Part shown: positions 27,799 to 36,280 of the stretch, piece by piece
Layout: each line of letters begins with the position of its first letter
Position numbering within the stretch: the first letter of the stretch is position 1
Source of the DNA: CAWCDJ01 sp963796675
Lineage (GTDB): Bacteria; Acidobacteriota; Terriglobia; Bryobacterales; Bryobacteraceae
Assembly: GCA_963796675.1 (NCBI GenBank)
Contig: CAWCMS010000005.1
Coordinates: forward strand, 124,001-188,000
Reading direction: 5' to 3'
Length of the DNA: 64,000 bases
The notes under the pieces: generated by a model
What the model was told of the DNA's origin: nothing
Database searches by the model: none
The model's input: only the letters and a program-made list of their open reading frames with translations
Translations under genes and position numbers: made by a program

Positions 27799-28500
27799 TT
27801 TTCCATGTCCTGACGATTTTTCCCGAGTTTTTCGAGGGACCGTTCGCGCACGGCGTGGTGAAGCGGGCCAAGGAAGCGGGCTTGCTCGACATCCGCATCC
27901 ACAACCTCCGCGAGTGGACCTTCGACCGCCACAAAACTGTCGACGACCGTCCCTTCGGCGGAGGCGAGGGCATGGTGCTCAAACCGGAGCCCGTGTTCCT
28001 GGCCGTCGAATCGATCTGGCCCGAGCGTCGAGCGGGGCAAAAAGTCGTCCTGCTTTCGGCTCAGGGACGCATGTTCGACCAGGCCATGGCCAACGTCTGA
28101 GCGCGGACAACCGAACTGCTGCTGATTTGCGGACGCTATGAAGGCGTGGACGAGCGCGTAGCCGAGCACCTGGCCGACGAAGAGATCTCGATCGGGGACT
28201 ACGTGCTGAGCGGCGGAGAACTGGCCGCGGCGGTGGTGATCGATACGGTGGCGCGGCTGCTGCCCGGTGTGCTCGGGAACGAGACCTCCGCGGCCTTCGA
28301 ATCCTTTCAGGAGACCGGCCACGGCGAAGGCCTGCTGGATTGCCCGCACTGGACGCGTCCGGCCGATTTTCGCGGCTGGAAGGCGCCCGAGGTGCTGCTG
28401 AACGGCAACCACGAAGAGATCCGCAAGTTTCGCAAGCAGCGCGGCCCTCGAAAAGACCACGCGGCTGCGGCCCGATTCTGCTGCCAGATCTGTAAGATAA
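27795..28500 (+). CDS. trmD: tRNA (guanine-N1)-methyltransferase TrmD, frame broken by a stop and a frameshift
   Basis: The N-terminal half is clear: IFHVLTIFPEFFEGPFAHGV, DDRPFGGGEGMVLKPEPVFL and VLLSAQGRMFDQAMANV. A TGA at 28098-28100 then interrupts, but the same frame resumes at once with TELLLICGRYEGVDERVAEH, EISIGDYVLSGGELAAAVVI and HWTRPADFRGWKAPEVLLNG, covering the SAM-binding trefoil knot. Near 28443-28444 an extra G shifts the end; without it the C-terminus reads ALEKTTRLRPD. The repaired protein is about 234 residues, the usual size. GTG or ATT start overlaps rimM. trmD is normally essential, so errors rather than true loss are likely. Confidence 0.88.
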
Positions 28501-28518
28501 AGATTCCAAGGAATTTCC

Positions 28519-28865
28519 ATGCAGAACGCGCTGTTGACGAAGTTTATCAACAAGAACAAGCGGAGCGACCTCCCGAGTTTCGTCCCGGCGATACCATCCG
28601 CGTCCACGTGAAGATCAAGGAAGGCGATAAAGAGCGCCTGCAGGCATTCGAAGGCACCGTTATTGCCCGCAATAATACCGGGATGGGCGAAAGCATCACG
28701 GTTCGCAAGGTCAGCTTCGGCCAGGGTGTCGAGCGCATCTTCCCGATGAACGCGCGCGTCATCGATCACATCGACGTCGTGCGTACCGGCCGTGTCCGGC
28801 GCGCCAAGCTCTACTACCTCCGCGGTCTGCGTGGAAAAGCTGCCCGCCTCAAAGAACGCACCTAA
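28519..28865 (+). CDS. rplS: 50S ribosomal protein L19, frame broken by one base
   Basis: The start MQNALLTKFINKNKRSDLP (28519) is in one frame, and the body FRPGDTIRVHVKIKEGDKER through RAKLYYLRGLRGKAARLKER in another. One missing base near 28572-28575 explains it and gives DLPEFRPGD, exactly the L19 pattern, with a total of 115 residues, normal length. L19 sits at the 30S-50S interface. The gene follows trmD in the canonical order. Confidence 0.9.
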
Positions 28866-28883
28866 GCTGTCAGGCATATCCCC

Positions 28884-29570
28884 ATGCGACCCGAACCGGC
28901 GGGTGGCAAAATCCGATGCGAGTCGACGCTCGAAAGAGAGCTGCGCGCGCGCGGTTTTGCTGCCGTTGCCGGCGTGGATGAGGTCGGCCGCGGCGCACTG
29001 TTCGGCCCCGTGGTGGCCGCCGCGGTGATCCTCTCGCCGGAGCGGCCCATCCGTGGTCTGAACGATAGCAAGCTTCTCGAAGCGGAACGCCGCGAAGTGC
29101 TGGCCGAGCGCATTCGGGAACGCGCCGTGGCATTGGCTGTCGCCGCCGTGGATGCCGCCACGATCGATTACATCAACATCTACCAGGCGTCGCGCGTGGC
29201 CATGCGGATGGCTGTCTGCCGCTTGCAGCCGCAGCCCGACTTCCTGCTGGTCGATGCGGTTCCCATCGACCTGCCGCTGCCGCAGCGCTCGCTCATCAAG
29301 GGCGATGCCCGCTGCCACGCGATCGCCGCTGCGTCGATCATCGCCAAGGTCTGGCGCGACCAGCTGATGCGCGTCTGGGATGAGGTCTTCCCGGAATACG
29401 GCCTGGCCTCCCATAAAGGCTATTCCACACCGGAGCATTATCGCGCGCTCGAACGCTACGGCCCGACGCCCCTGCATCGCCTGAGTTTCGAACCGGTGCG
29501 GGCTCATTCGCGATTTCCTATGGACTACAATCCCCAAATGGAGTTGTTCGACACGGCGGGCGCCGCATGA
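28884..29570 (+). CDS. rnhB: Ribonuclease HII
   Basis: A 228-residue enzyme cleaving RNA in RNA-DNA hybrids. The N-terminal catalytic block AGVDEVGRGALFGPVVAAAV carries the DEVGRG motif (Asp and Glu ligands, about 31-36). LLVDAVPIDLP supplies the third Asp, and GDARCHAIAAASIIAKVWRD the fourth acidic region; ASHKGYSTPEHYRALERYGP is also conserved. About 25 residues precede the domain. Its stop overlaps the next gene as ATGA. Confidence 0.94.
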   Translation: MRPEPAGGKIRCESTLERELRARGFAAVAGVDEVGRGALFGPVVAAAVILSPERPIRGLNDSKLLEAERREVLAERIRERAVALAVAAVDAATIDYINIYQASRVAMRMAVCRLQPQPDFLLVDAVPIDLPLPQRSLIKGDARCHAIAAASIIAKVWRDQLMRVWDEVFPEYGLASHKGYSTPEHYRALERYGPTPLHRLSFEPVRAHSRFPMDYNPQMELFDTAGAA

Positions 29571-29896
29571 TGCCGACCGAACCAGAAGCCAGGAGCCTTC
29601 CGCCGGCCGCGAGCGAAGCCTTAACCGGGACTGTACGTATGCCCGAATATCGCTGGTACCACAAGATGTCGGCCGTTCTTTTCATCACATTCTGCCTGGA
29701 GATCGGCTTCTTTTTGACCGTCTTCCCGTGGACCGAATATTGGGACAGCAACTTCTTTTCCACTTGGCTTCCGCGCTGGCACCAGTACTGGGACAACCTG
29801 TATGTACGCGGCGCAATCAGCGGTCTGGGAGTCGTGAATCTGTACATCTCTCTGGTGGAGATGTTTCGCCTTCGGCGTTTCGGAAACCACGACTGA
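29567..29896 (+). CDS. Small membrane protein of unknown function
   Basis: A 109-residue protein coupled to rnhB by ATGA. Residues 1-25 are polar. Two membrane segments follow: MSAVLFITFCLEIGFFLTVF (about 35-54) and AISGLGVVNLYISLVEMFRL (about 83-102), with an aromatic-rich loop between them (FPWTEYWDSNFFSTWLPRWH). An alternative start at 29639 (MPEYRWYHKM) would remove the polar tail. Not recognised; the family seems conserved next to rnhB only by position here. Confidence 0.65.
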   Translation: MMPTEPEARSLPPAASEALTGTVRMPEYRWYHKMSAVLFITFCLEIGFFLTVFPWTEYWDSNFFSTWLPRWHQYWDNLYVRGAISGLGVVNLYISLVEMFRLRRFGNHD

Positions 29897-29948
29897 CAGT
29901 CCGGAAACCGGCATCCGGAACGTCGCGTCCGAGCATCAGGAGATTCTC

Positions 29949-30545
29949 ATGCGCCTTGCGCTTTCCCTGCTATTCGCATTTGGCTTGAGCGCGGCGGAGA
30001 TTCCGCCGGGCAGCCACGTCCTGTTGAAGTTCGTCAATTCCATCAACACGCGAACTGCCCGCCCCGGTGATTACGTGTATCTGAAGACAGCTTCACCGGT
30101 GGTAGAAAAGGGCCAGATCGTGGTGCCCGTGGATAGCTATGTCCAGGGGGTGGTCACGCAGTCCAAGCGCTCGGGACGGGTCAGCGGACGCGCGGAGCTT
30201 GCCATCCGGATCGAATCCCTGACGCTGCCGAGCGGCAAGGTCGTCCGCGTCAATCCACATCTCAATTCGGTGGATTCCGGGGGAACCGAGCAGAAAGTCA
30301 AAGAGGGCGGAGTGCAACAGGGCTCTTCAAAAGCTCAGGATGCCGGCCGGATCGCGGAAACTTCGGGCGCCGGGGCAGCCATCGGCGGACTGACCGACCG
30401 TAGCTGGAAAGGCGCGGGAATCGGCGCCGGTGCGGGCGGGGCGGTCGGACTGGCGACAGTGCTGTTGACTCGGGGACGGGAAGTGGATCTGCAGCAGGGT
30501 TCGACGGTGGATGTGGTGTTCGAACGCGGAGTGCCGCTCGATTGA
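29949..30545 (+). CDS. Secreted protein with glycine-rich segment, unknown function
   Basis: A 198-residue protein with a signal peptide at 1-17 (LALSLLFAFGLSAAE). The first part, including VLLKFVNSINTRTARPGDYV and KGQIVVPVDSYVQGVVTQSK, resembles beta-rich conjugation or outer-membrane-associated domains (TrbI-like) that respond to coupling of envelope parts. A glycine/alanine-rich stretch at about 135-165 (GAGAAIGGLTDRSWKGAGIG) looks like the glycine zipper found in outer-membrane lipoproteins. GAG-rich RBS (CAGGAG) precedes the ATG. Function unknown. Confidence 0.7.
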   Translation: MRLALSLLFAFGLSAAEIPPGSHVLLKFVNSINTRTARPGDYVYLKTASPVVEKGQIVVPVDSYVQGVVTQSKRSGRVSGRAELAIRIESLTLPSGKVVRVNPHLNSVDSGGTEQKVKEGGVQQGSSKAQDAGRIAETSGAGAAIGGLTDRSWKGAGIGAGAGGAVGLATVLLTRGREVDLQQGSTVDVVFERGVPLD

Positions 30546-30550
30546 ACAAA

Positions 30551-30606
30551 AAAATGGCGGCTGCCGCTTCTGGAGGGATCCAATTGAGAGGCGAAACGGC
30601 AGCCGC
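30551..30606 (-). terminator. Terminator-like hairpin read on the minus strand
   Basis: GCGGCTGCCG at 30557-30566 pairs perfectly with CGGCAGCCGC at 30597-30606 across a 30-base loop. Read on the minus strand, the stem is followed at once by seven T residues (complement of A run 30548-30554), as in intrinsic terminators. No minus-strand gene lies just upstream, so it may instead be a palindrome marking the end of the plus-strand gene. Confidence 0.4.
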
Positions 30607-30717
30607 TAAGTGTCTCTATTTGCGCGTTAGACGATCGATTCTGATCGTAGCGGATCGGCCAGGACCGCACCAGTCTATCTTTTGTACAATACGGCAGGTG
30701 CCTCTACTTACAGCGAG

Positions 30718-32370
30718 ATGACAACCCAGCAGAAGGCACTCCTGGCGCTCACGGGACTACTGTTCGTGAGCTGGTTTTCGGGCCCGCTATCCGACCCCGA
30801 TTTCTGGTGGCACTTGAAAACCGGCCAGTATCTCCTGCAGACCCACCACTTGCCTTCACCCGACCCGTTTGCGTACACGACGGCGGGCGCCGGCGAAGCT
30901 TACCGCGGTGAGCTCCTGACCCGGCACTTCAATCTCACGCACGAATGGCTGGCGCAGATGCTGATGTACCTGGCGTGGCTGGGTACCGGATTCCCCGGCA
31001 TTGTCATCGTCCGCGTGCTGCTGCTCGCCGGCTTCAGCGGCCTGGCGGGCTTCGTGGTCTACCAGCGCTGCCACGGATTCTATCGCGCGCTCGCCGCCAC
31101 AGTGGCGGCTGCCGCGGCCGCTTACGCTTTCGCGGCCGACCGGCCGTATCTGGTGACGTTCCTGATGGTCGCGATCTTCGTAACGGTGCTCGAATCGCGG
31201 AGACGCTTATGGCTGCTGCCGCTGCTGATGGTCATATGGGCCAATTGTCACGGCGGCTACTTCCTTGGAATCGTCATAGTTGGCGCGTATTTGGGGGAAG
31301 CGCTGTGGAGGCGCAAGGCCAACCTCGGTCCGCTGCTGCTTTCGGCAGTGGCAACCGCACTGGTCTCCGGGATCAATCCGAACGGCTACCACGTCTTTGA
31401 AATTCTGCTGCACTATCGCGCGAGTTTCCTGACTTCGCGGCTGCTCGAATGGCAGGCTCCAAGCTTGTGGCCTCCCACGGTGTTCAGCGCGCTGCTGATT
31501 CTCGGCGCCGCGGTGCTCGTCTGGCAGCGCGGCCGCGTGCGCCCCTCCGACTGGCTTCTGTTCCTGGCATTCGGAGCAGCCGCCCTCACGGCGCAGCGAA
31601 ATACGATCCTCATCGGCTGGGTCGCGCCGGTGTTGATCTTCTCCTATCTGCCGGAACGTAAGACGGTGCGCTATGCCCTGCCCGCGGCCGCTGCCATTCT
31701 GGTCGCCGCACTGGTCGCCGGATTCCGATTCCAGCCGCGCGTGGAGGAGTGGCGATGGCCTTCTGGCGCCGCGGAGTTCCTGACTGCCCACAGTATCCGC
31801 GGACCGTTGTTCAATACCTGGGAATTCGGCGGCTACCTGATGTGGCGCCTCTGGCCGGCAGAAAAGGTCTTCATCGACGGCCGCGCGTTGAGCGAATCGG
31901 TCTTCCAGGACTACGCACGGATCCTCTACAACCACGATGCAAGCGACGGCCTGCCCGACGCCGCACACCTGCTCGATCACTACGGCGTGCAGACGATCGT
32001 GATGAACGGCTTCGAGTACAACAACGGCCTGCTCTACCTGCTCGCACCCTCGCTGGCCGACCCCCGGCAGACGGCCTGGAAGCTAGTCTATGGCGATGCA
32101 GCGGCGATGGTGTTCGTGCGGCAGCTACCGCCGGGCGTCGAAGCCCAGCCGTCTCTCCGCGTGCTCGACTACCTGGAGCAGCAGTGCAGCGTCCACCTGG
32201 AGCACGAGCCGAAATTGCCCAGATGCGCCCGCGCCCTCGGCCAGACTTTTTCGAAGACCGGCGATTTTCACAAGGCCCGGCAATGGCTCGGCCGCTATAT
32301 CGAGCTGAAGCGCGAGCCCGATGCCGAAGCCGAAGAGGCCTGGCGCCGCATGGCCGCCGCGGGATACTAG
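30718..32370 (+). CDS. Multi-spanning membrane protein, possible glycosyltransferase-like
   Basis: A 550-residue protein. Start taken at ATG 30718 (MTTQQKALLALTGLLFVSWF); an in-frame TTG lies 36 bases earlier. About 10-11 membrane helices occupy the first 350 residues. The conserved start SDPDFWWHLKTGQYLLQTHH, with an Asp pair just after helix 1, resembles the GT-C fold's first periplasmic loop. The last 200 residues are soluble and include FNTWEFGGYLMWRLWPAEKV and VFIDGRALSESVFQDYARIL, then a tetratricopeptide-like tail (ALGQTFSKTGDFHKARQWLG). A -10-like TACAAT lies at 30685. Its stop and that of the convergent gene share CTAG (32367-32370). Confidence 0.75.
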   Translation: MTTQQKALLALTGLLFVSWFSGPLSDPDFWWHLKTGQYLLQTHHLPSPDPFAYTTAGAGEAYRGELLTRHFNLTHEWLAQMLMYLAWLGTGFPGIVIVRVLLLAGFSGLAGFVVYQRCHGFYRALAATVAAAAAAYAFAADRPYLVTFLMVAIFVTVLESRRRLWLLPLLMVIWANCHGGYFLGIVIVGAYLGEALWRRKANLGPLLLSAVATALVSGINPNGYHVFEILLHYRASFLTSRLLEWQAPSLWPPTVFSALLILGAAVLVWQRGRVRPSDWLLFLAFGAAALTAQRNTILIGWVAPVLIFSYLPERKTVRYALPAAAAILVAALVAGFRFQPRVEEWRWPSGAAEFLTAHSIRGPLFNTWEFGGYLMWRLWPAEKVFIDGRALSESVFQDYARILYNHDASDGLPDAAHLLDHYGVQTIVMNGFEYNNGLLYLLAPSLADPRQTAWKLVYGDAAAMVFVRQLPPGVEAQPSLRVLDYLEQQCSVHLEHEPKLPRCARALGQTFSKTGDFHKARQWLGRYIELKREPDAEAEEAWRRMAAAGY

Positions 32371-33782
32371 CGCTGCACGAATGCGTCGCTCAAGCCGTGG
32401 CGCCGTGCCATCAACTTCTCGATATCCGCGATTTCGATTGGTACGAAGCCGGAAAGATTCTCATACCCCGATTCGGTGATCAGAATCATATCTTCGAGCC
32501 GGATCCCCAGATGTTCTTCCGGGATCGTCATCTGCGGCTCGATCGTGAAGATCTGTCCGGGCTCTAAGGTATCGGTCGGATTACGGACGTCGTGGACTTC
32601 CATCCCTACGGTATGGCCCAGGCTATTCGTACGGCTGTTGCGGTAGCGGTCGACGAACGCGATCGCCGCGCTCTTGATGCGGTCGTCGGTGAACCGGTAG
32701 GAGGCCAGGATCGCATCCATTTTGCGGACCGCCTCCCGGATGATCTCATCGGGGCGGACATGCACGCGGATGGAGGTCATCAGCGCCTGGTAGAGCCGCA
32801 GGTAGACGTTGTAGAATTCGGCCTGCCGCGCGGTGAACTTGCCGTTGGCCGGAAAGACGCGGGTCACGTCGGAGCAGTAGTATTTGTAGTCCGGGGCGTA
32901 GTCGAACTGCACCAGGTCGCCATCGCGCAGCACCGCGGTGTCCTTGTGGTAGTGCGTGTAGAACGTGTTGGTTCCGGTGGCGATCAGCGCGAAGTATGCC
33001 GGCCCGTAGGCGCCGAATTTCTTGAAGACGAACTCGGCATCGGCCTGCAGCTCATACTCGCGCATTCCCGGCCGCGCATCGCGCATGGCTTCCATGATCG
33101 CTTTGCCCGTAATTTGAGTGGCTTCGCGGATGATCGCGATTTCGCGCGCGTCCTTGGCGCCGCGCAGCGTATCGAGGATCGGGTCAAGATCGAGAATCTT
33201 CGATTCCGGCGCGGCGGCTTCGAGTTTCCCGAGAAACGCCTCCTCGCGCGACGGCCGCCCATCCCACGGATCGCTCTTGGTGGCCCGCGCCAGCGCCGCG
33301 GGGTCGTACGCGGAGGCGCTGCCGAGTACCTCTGGACGGTGCGGCGTATAGATCGACCGTTTCGCGGCGGCGAACCCGGCAAGCGCGCGGGCAAACTCCT
33401 CGCGCGGCAGAACGGCCTCGATGCCCGTGATGCGGACCGCCTCGTCCCCGGGATAGAGGCCGGGACCGAACATGACATTCTCGCGCCGCTCATTGCGCGG
33501 ATTCAGGAACAGCGTGGATCGTTTCGCGCGTCCATCGATCACCAGGATGGCGCGCGGCTCCACCACGCCGGAAACGTAGAAGAACTGGTTGCTCTGGCGC
33601 AGCGGCTGTTCTCCGGGACGCTCCGTGGTGCCCTGAAGAATCGCGACGCCGTCGCCGATCGCCGCCATCACGCGCGTCCGCCGCGCGGCATACTCGCCCG
33701 GCGGAAAGACGTCCGTAAAGACCGGCTGCGCGGCCAGGGGAGCGAGCGTAAGAATTGCCAGGAAACAGAAGCGCATGAGCAT
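32367..33782 (-). CDS. Secreted Xaa-Pro aminopeptidase-like protein (M24B)
   Basis: A 471-residue protein with a signal peptide (FCFLAILTLAPLAAQ). It has an N-terminal creatinase-like domain (DGVAILQGTTERPG, RQSNQFFYVSGVVEPRAILV) and a C-terminal pita-bread metallopeptidase. Metal ligands are visible: LVQFDYAPDYKYYCSDVTRV (two Asp), NSLGHTVGMEVHD (His), IFTIEPQMTIPEE (Glu) and GIRLEDMILITESGYENLSG (Glu). The ATG overlaps the stop of the upstream M1 peptidase gene, so the two peptidases are co-expressed. Likely cleaves N-terminal residues before proline. Confidence 0.92.
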   Translation of the reverse strand: MLMRFCFLAILTLAPLAAQPVFTDVFPPGEYAARRTRVMAAIGDGVAILQGTTERPGEQPLRQSNQFFYVSGVVEPRAILVIDGRAKRSTLFLNPRNERRENVMFGPGLYPGDEAVRITGIEAVLPREEFARALAGFAAAKRSIYTPHRPEVLGSASAYDPAALARATKSDPWDGRPSREEAFLGKLEAAAPESKILDLDPILDTLRGAKDAREIAIIREATQITGKAIMEAMRDARPGMREYELQADAEFVFKKFGAYGPAYFALIATGTNTFYTHYHKDTAVLRDGDLVQFDYAPDYKYYCSDVTRVFPANGKFTARQAEFYNVYLRLYQALMTSIRVHVRPDEIIREAVRKMDAILASYRFTDDRIKSAAIAFVDRYRNSRTNSLGHTVGMEVHDVRNPTDTLEPGQIFTIEPQMTIPEEHLGIRLEDMILITESGYENLSGFVPIEIADIEKLMARRHGLSDAFVQR

Positions 33783-35371
33783 TACCGTTTACCGAACTTC
33801 GCGTCCATCAGGATCCACGTATTGGGGTCGAGTTCCACCGACGACGGCTCGGCATCGGCGGCGATTTCGAAACTCTGTTGCTTGCGGTTCATCTCGATCT
33901 TCTGAATCTTGCCGCCGATTCCGATTTCGAGCGGCAGGCGGTACGCGTCGCCCGGCTGCTCCTGGGCGAGATCGATCAGCACCTTCTTCGCCGAGGCATC
34001 GTAGCGCCATCCGCCCTCAACCACGGGCGAGCCCGCGCGGTACAACCACTGGCGGAAGAACCAGCCAAGATCCTGGCCCGATACCTCTTCCATCACCTTT
34101 TCGAAATCGGCCGTCGAGGCGTTGTGGTCGCGGTAGCGGCGGTAATATTCGCGGATTCCCGCCCAGAACTTCTCGGTGCCGATCTCGCCGCGGAGCACGT
34201 GCAGCGCCCAGCCGCCCTTCTGGTACACAATCTGGTTCGGAATGCCCTTCCACGGCTTGTCCTGCACCACGGCCACTCCGGGCATGCGTTTCTCCGCGTC
34301 GAAAATGCGGGTGCGCGCGTTCGCCAGGCCGGCAACGAAGGCGTCTCGTCCCTGGTAATGCTCGGTATCGAGCAGGGCGAAGTAAGTCGCAAAGCCTTCG
34401 CTCAGCCATACGTCGTCCCAATCTTTCTCGGTTACGGAATCGCCGAACCACTGATGTGCGGTCTCGTGTGCCACCTGGCGGGTGGCGGGGCGGCCATCGA
34501 CACTTCTCTCGCCGTAAAAGATGGCGCTCGCCACCTCCATGCCGCCGCCGTTCCCGGCAGTCTGAACCGCGGCCAGCTTGTCATACGGATACGGTCCAAT
34601 GTGCGAACTGAAAAACTCGATAGCTTCGCGGGTGGGGACTTCGAACGTGCCGATCCCCGCATCGCGATCCTGGTGGTAGACCCAGGTTTCGAGCGGCACG
34701 CCCACCGCGGTGCCGAACCGCCGCGCGGCGAACTCGGCGACACCGATGCTGTAGAGCCAGACGGGGATCGGCTCGTCCTGTTTCCAGTGCGTCATGCGGC
34801 GGCCATCGCCCAGGTCGAGCGTTTCCACCAGACGTCCGTTCGAAACCACCTGATATTTGACGGGCGCGGTAACCAAAAATTCGCCGGTCGCTTTATCGTA
34901 AGGATGATCGATCGTCGGCAGCCACTGGTGCGCGAAATCCGGCCAGTTGGAAGTGAAAAAACACCGATCGCCGTATTTGTTTTTGAGGATCTTGAGACCG
35001 TCGGCCGGAACTCCGTGGTACTTGATGTTGAATTCCCGCAACTCTCCGCGCGCTGGAGACACTGCAAGCCCGATCCGCAACCGGTCATCGCGGTGGAGGT
35101 ACGGCACCGCAGCGCCGCCCGAGGTCACCTGATCGACCGTCATTCCCTTCCCTGCCGCGGGCATCGCCAGATCGAATACCACCTGCGTCACGCCGGCATC
35201 CACGAACCGCACAGAGATGGTGGCGTCGCCCGAAATCTCGGCGCTCTGATCGCTGAGTGCAACGCGAAAAATGTAGTGGTCGACGTCGATGCCGGGCTGG
35301 CGCGGATAATTATCCGCAAAGAGCAAAGGCGCACACGCCGCCGCAGCCAGCAGCAGGAGCTTTTTCATCAA
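33782..35371 (-). CDS. Secreted M1-family metallo-aminopeptidase
   Basis: A 529-residue protein with a signal peptide (KKLLLLAAAACAPLLF). The M1 exopeptidase motif appears as GGGMEVASA, and the zinc site as VAHETAHQWFGD (HExxH, near residue 300) followed 18 residues later by the Glu of LSEGFATYFALLD. The YQKGGWALHVLRG segment also fits. The C-terminal part (DLGWFFRQWLYRAGSPVVEG) is typical. Together with the downstream M24B peptidase it would degrade extracytoplasmic peptides. Confidence 0.94.
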   Translation of the reverse strand: MMKKLLLLAAAACAPLLFADNYPRQPGIDVDHYIFRVALSDQSAEISGDATISVRFVDAGVTQVVFDLAMPAAGKGMTVDQVTSGGAAVPYLHRDDRLRIGLAVSPARGELREFNIKYHGVPADGLKILKNKYGDRCFFTSNWPDFAHQWLPTIDHPYDKATGEFLVTAPVKYQVVSNGRLVETLDLGDGRRMTHWKQDEPIPVWLYSIGVAEFAARRFGTAVGVPLETWVYHQDRDAGIGTFEVPTREAIEFFSSHIGPYPYDKLAAVQTAGNGGGMEVASAIFYGERSVDGRPATRQVAHETAHQWFGDSVTEKDWDDVWLSEGFATYFALLDTEHYQGRDAFVAGLANARTRIFDAEKRMPGVAVVQDKPWKGIPNQIVYQKGGWALHVLRGEIGTEKFWAGIREYYRRYRDHNASTADFEKVMEEVSGQDLGWFFRQWLYRAGSPVVEGGWRYDASAKKVLIDLAQEQPGDAYRLPLEIGIGGKIQKIEMNRKQQSFEIAADAEPSSVELDPNTWILMDAKFGKR

Positions 35372-35420
35372 TCCCTCTATGGAGACCTTACTATACTGCG
35401 GACGGCGGCGTGTGGGGCGT

Positions 35421-35714
35421 TCAGGCGGCGGCGTTCAGAAGATCGGCGAGTTGATCCAGCTTGGATTCCGTGCGGCACCGCTCACTTGCCGGTAAGTTAT
35501 AAACAAGCTGCAGCAGCCGGCACAACTCCTCGTGCTCGGCAATCGCGCGCATTTGCAGATCCGCGTCGTAGCTGCGAGCCAGATCGAGAGCGGCGCCCAG
35601 CCTCCGGTTGATCAGCGAAAGAAGCTCCCGGTCGGTTTTCGAGCGCAACTCACGTAGTTTGTAGGAGTCCGTCCCCTGGTTCCTCATAGCGACCTGCATA
35701 CAGATTAGACGCAC
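35421..35714 (-). CDS. Small hypothetical protein
   Basis: A 97-residue, helix-rich, charged protein without recognised domains. Core: LRSKTDRELLSLINRRLGAA and YDADLQMRAIAEHEELCRLL; the C-terminus LDQLADLLNAA is hydrophobic. Starts MRLICMQVAMRNQG; the second Met (35687) is an alternative start. Isolated between the M1 peptidase gene (unclear spacing 49 bases) and a terminator-like hairpin. The acidic-basic heptad pattern suggests a helical bundle. Function unknown. Confidence 0.5.
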   Translation of the reverse strand: MRLICMQVAMRNQGTDSYKLRELRSKTDRELLSLINRRLGAALDLARSYDADLQMRAIAEHEELCRLLQLVYNLPASERCRTESKLDQLADLLNAAA

Positions 35715-35761
35715 GAACCAGGGGTTTGGATTAGCAAATGCGGAAAAATATTCCCGCGGAA

Positions 35762-35786
35762 GGCCGCCGGAGCCTGTCCGGCGGCC
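35762..35786 (-). terminator. Terminator-like hairpin downstream of the small secreted-protein gene
   Basis: GGCCGCCGGA at 35762-35771 and TCCGGCGGCC at 35777-35786 form a perfect 10-bp stem with a 5-base loop, 8 bases after the minus-strand stop at 35795. On that strand a T-rich stretch (ATATTTTT) follows about 15 bases later, so termination may be weak or indirect. Confidence 0.6.
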
Positions 35787-35794
35787 CTTTGGAG

Positions 35795-36130
35795 CTATTG
35801 GACCGCGATGGCCTGCACGTGCAGCGTGTCGCCTTCCATAGTGCCATCCACTTTAGCGTTCACCGGCCCCGGCGACTCGGGACCGCCCGGCTGCGAGCTG
35901 CGGCTCTTCAGCGCTTCAGCCGCTTTGCTGTTTCCATCAGGGTCCAGTTTGTAAACCTTCCCGGCAGCTTCCAGAAGAAACGATCCGGTGGATGCCGTGG
36001 CCGCACATGATTTGGCGGACTTCGCCTGCGCATAGCAGGATGCATCCAGAAGTTGGCCCGTAAAGCTATCCGCCACCGCGAGCGCCGCGGCAAACGCGGC
36101 GATTCCGGTCAATACAAGCAGTCTTCGCAT
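35795..36130 (-). CDS. Small secreted protein, unknown function
   Basis: A 111-residue protein starting at ATG 36130 (MRRLLVLTGIAAFAAALAVA), preceded by a good GAAAGGAAGAG ribosome-binding site; in-frame upstream codons do not look coding. Signal peptide to about residue 20. The mature part SFTGQLLDASCYAQAKSAKS contains two cysteines and TGSFLLEAAGKVYKLDPDGN; it resembles short acidobacterial exported proteins with one disulfide pair (Cys in DASCYA and KSCAA). No enzyme motif. Function unknown. Confidence 0.7.
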   Translation of the reverse strand: MRRLLVLTGIAAFAAALAVADSFTGQLLDASCYAQAKSAKSCAATASTGSFLLEAAGKVYKLDPDGNSKAAEALKSRSSQPGGPESPGPVNAKVDGTMEGDTLHVQAIAVQ

Positions 36131-36280
36131 GTTTCTCTTCCTTTCAGATTCGAAAACGTCGAAGGGCGCATGGGGCAGACGTGAGCAAGCCGTCTGCCAT
36201 CCCACGCGTTTCAGTAGCTTCCGAAGATGGCACGGCCCGTGGCGGTCTCTGTGAGGTAAAAAGTTCCCGGAGCCCGAGGC

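Noticed and set aside
25256..28865. Programmed frameshifting as the cause of the ffh, trmD and rplS breaks
   Set aside because: No shared slippery site; indels differ in sign and fall in unrelated sequences, and these families do not use recoding.
27372..29537. Minus-strand frame of 721 residues
   Set aside because: Lies over rimM, trmD, rplS and rnhB, with no recognisable domain.
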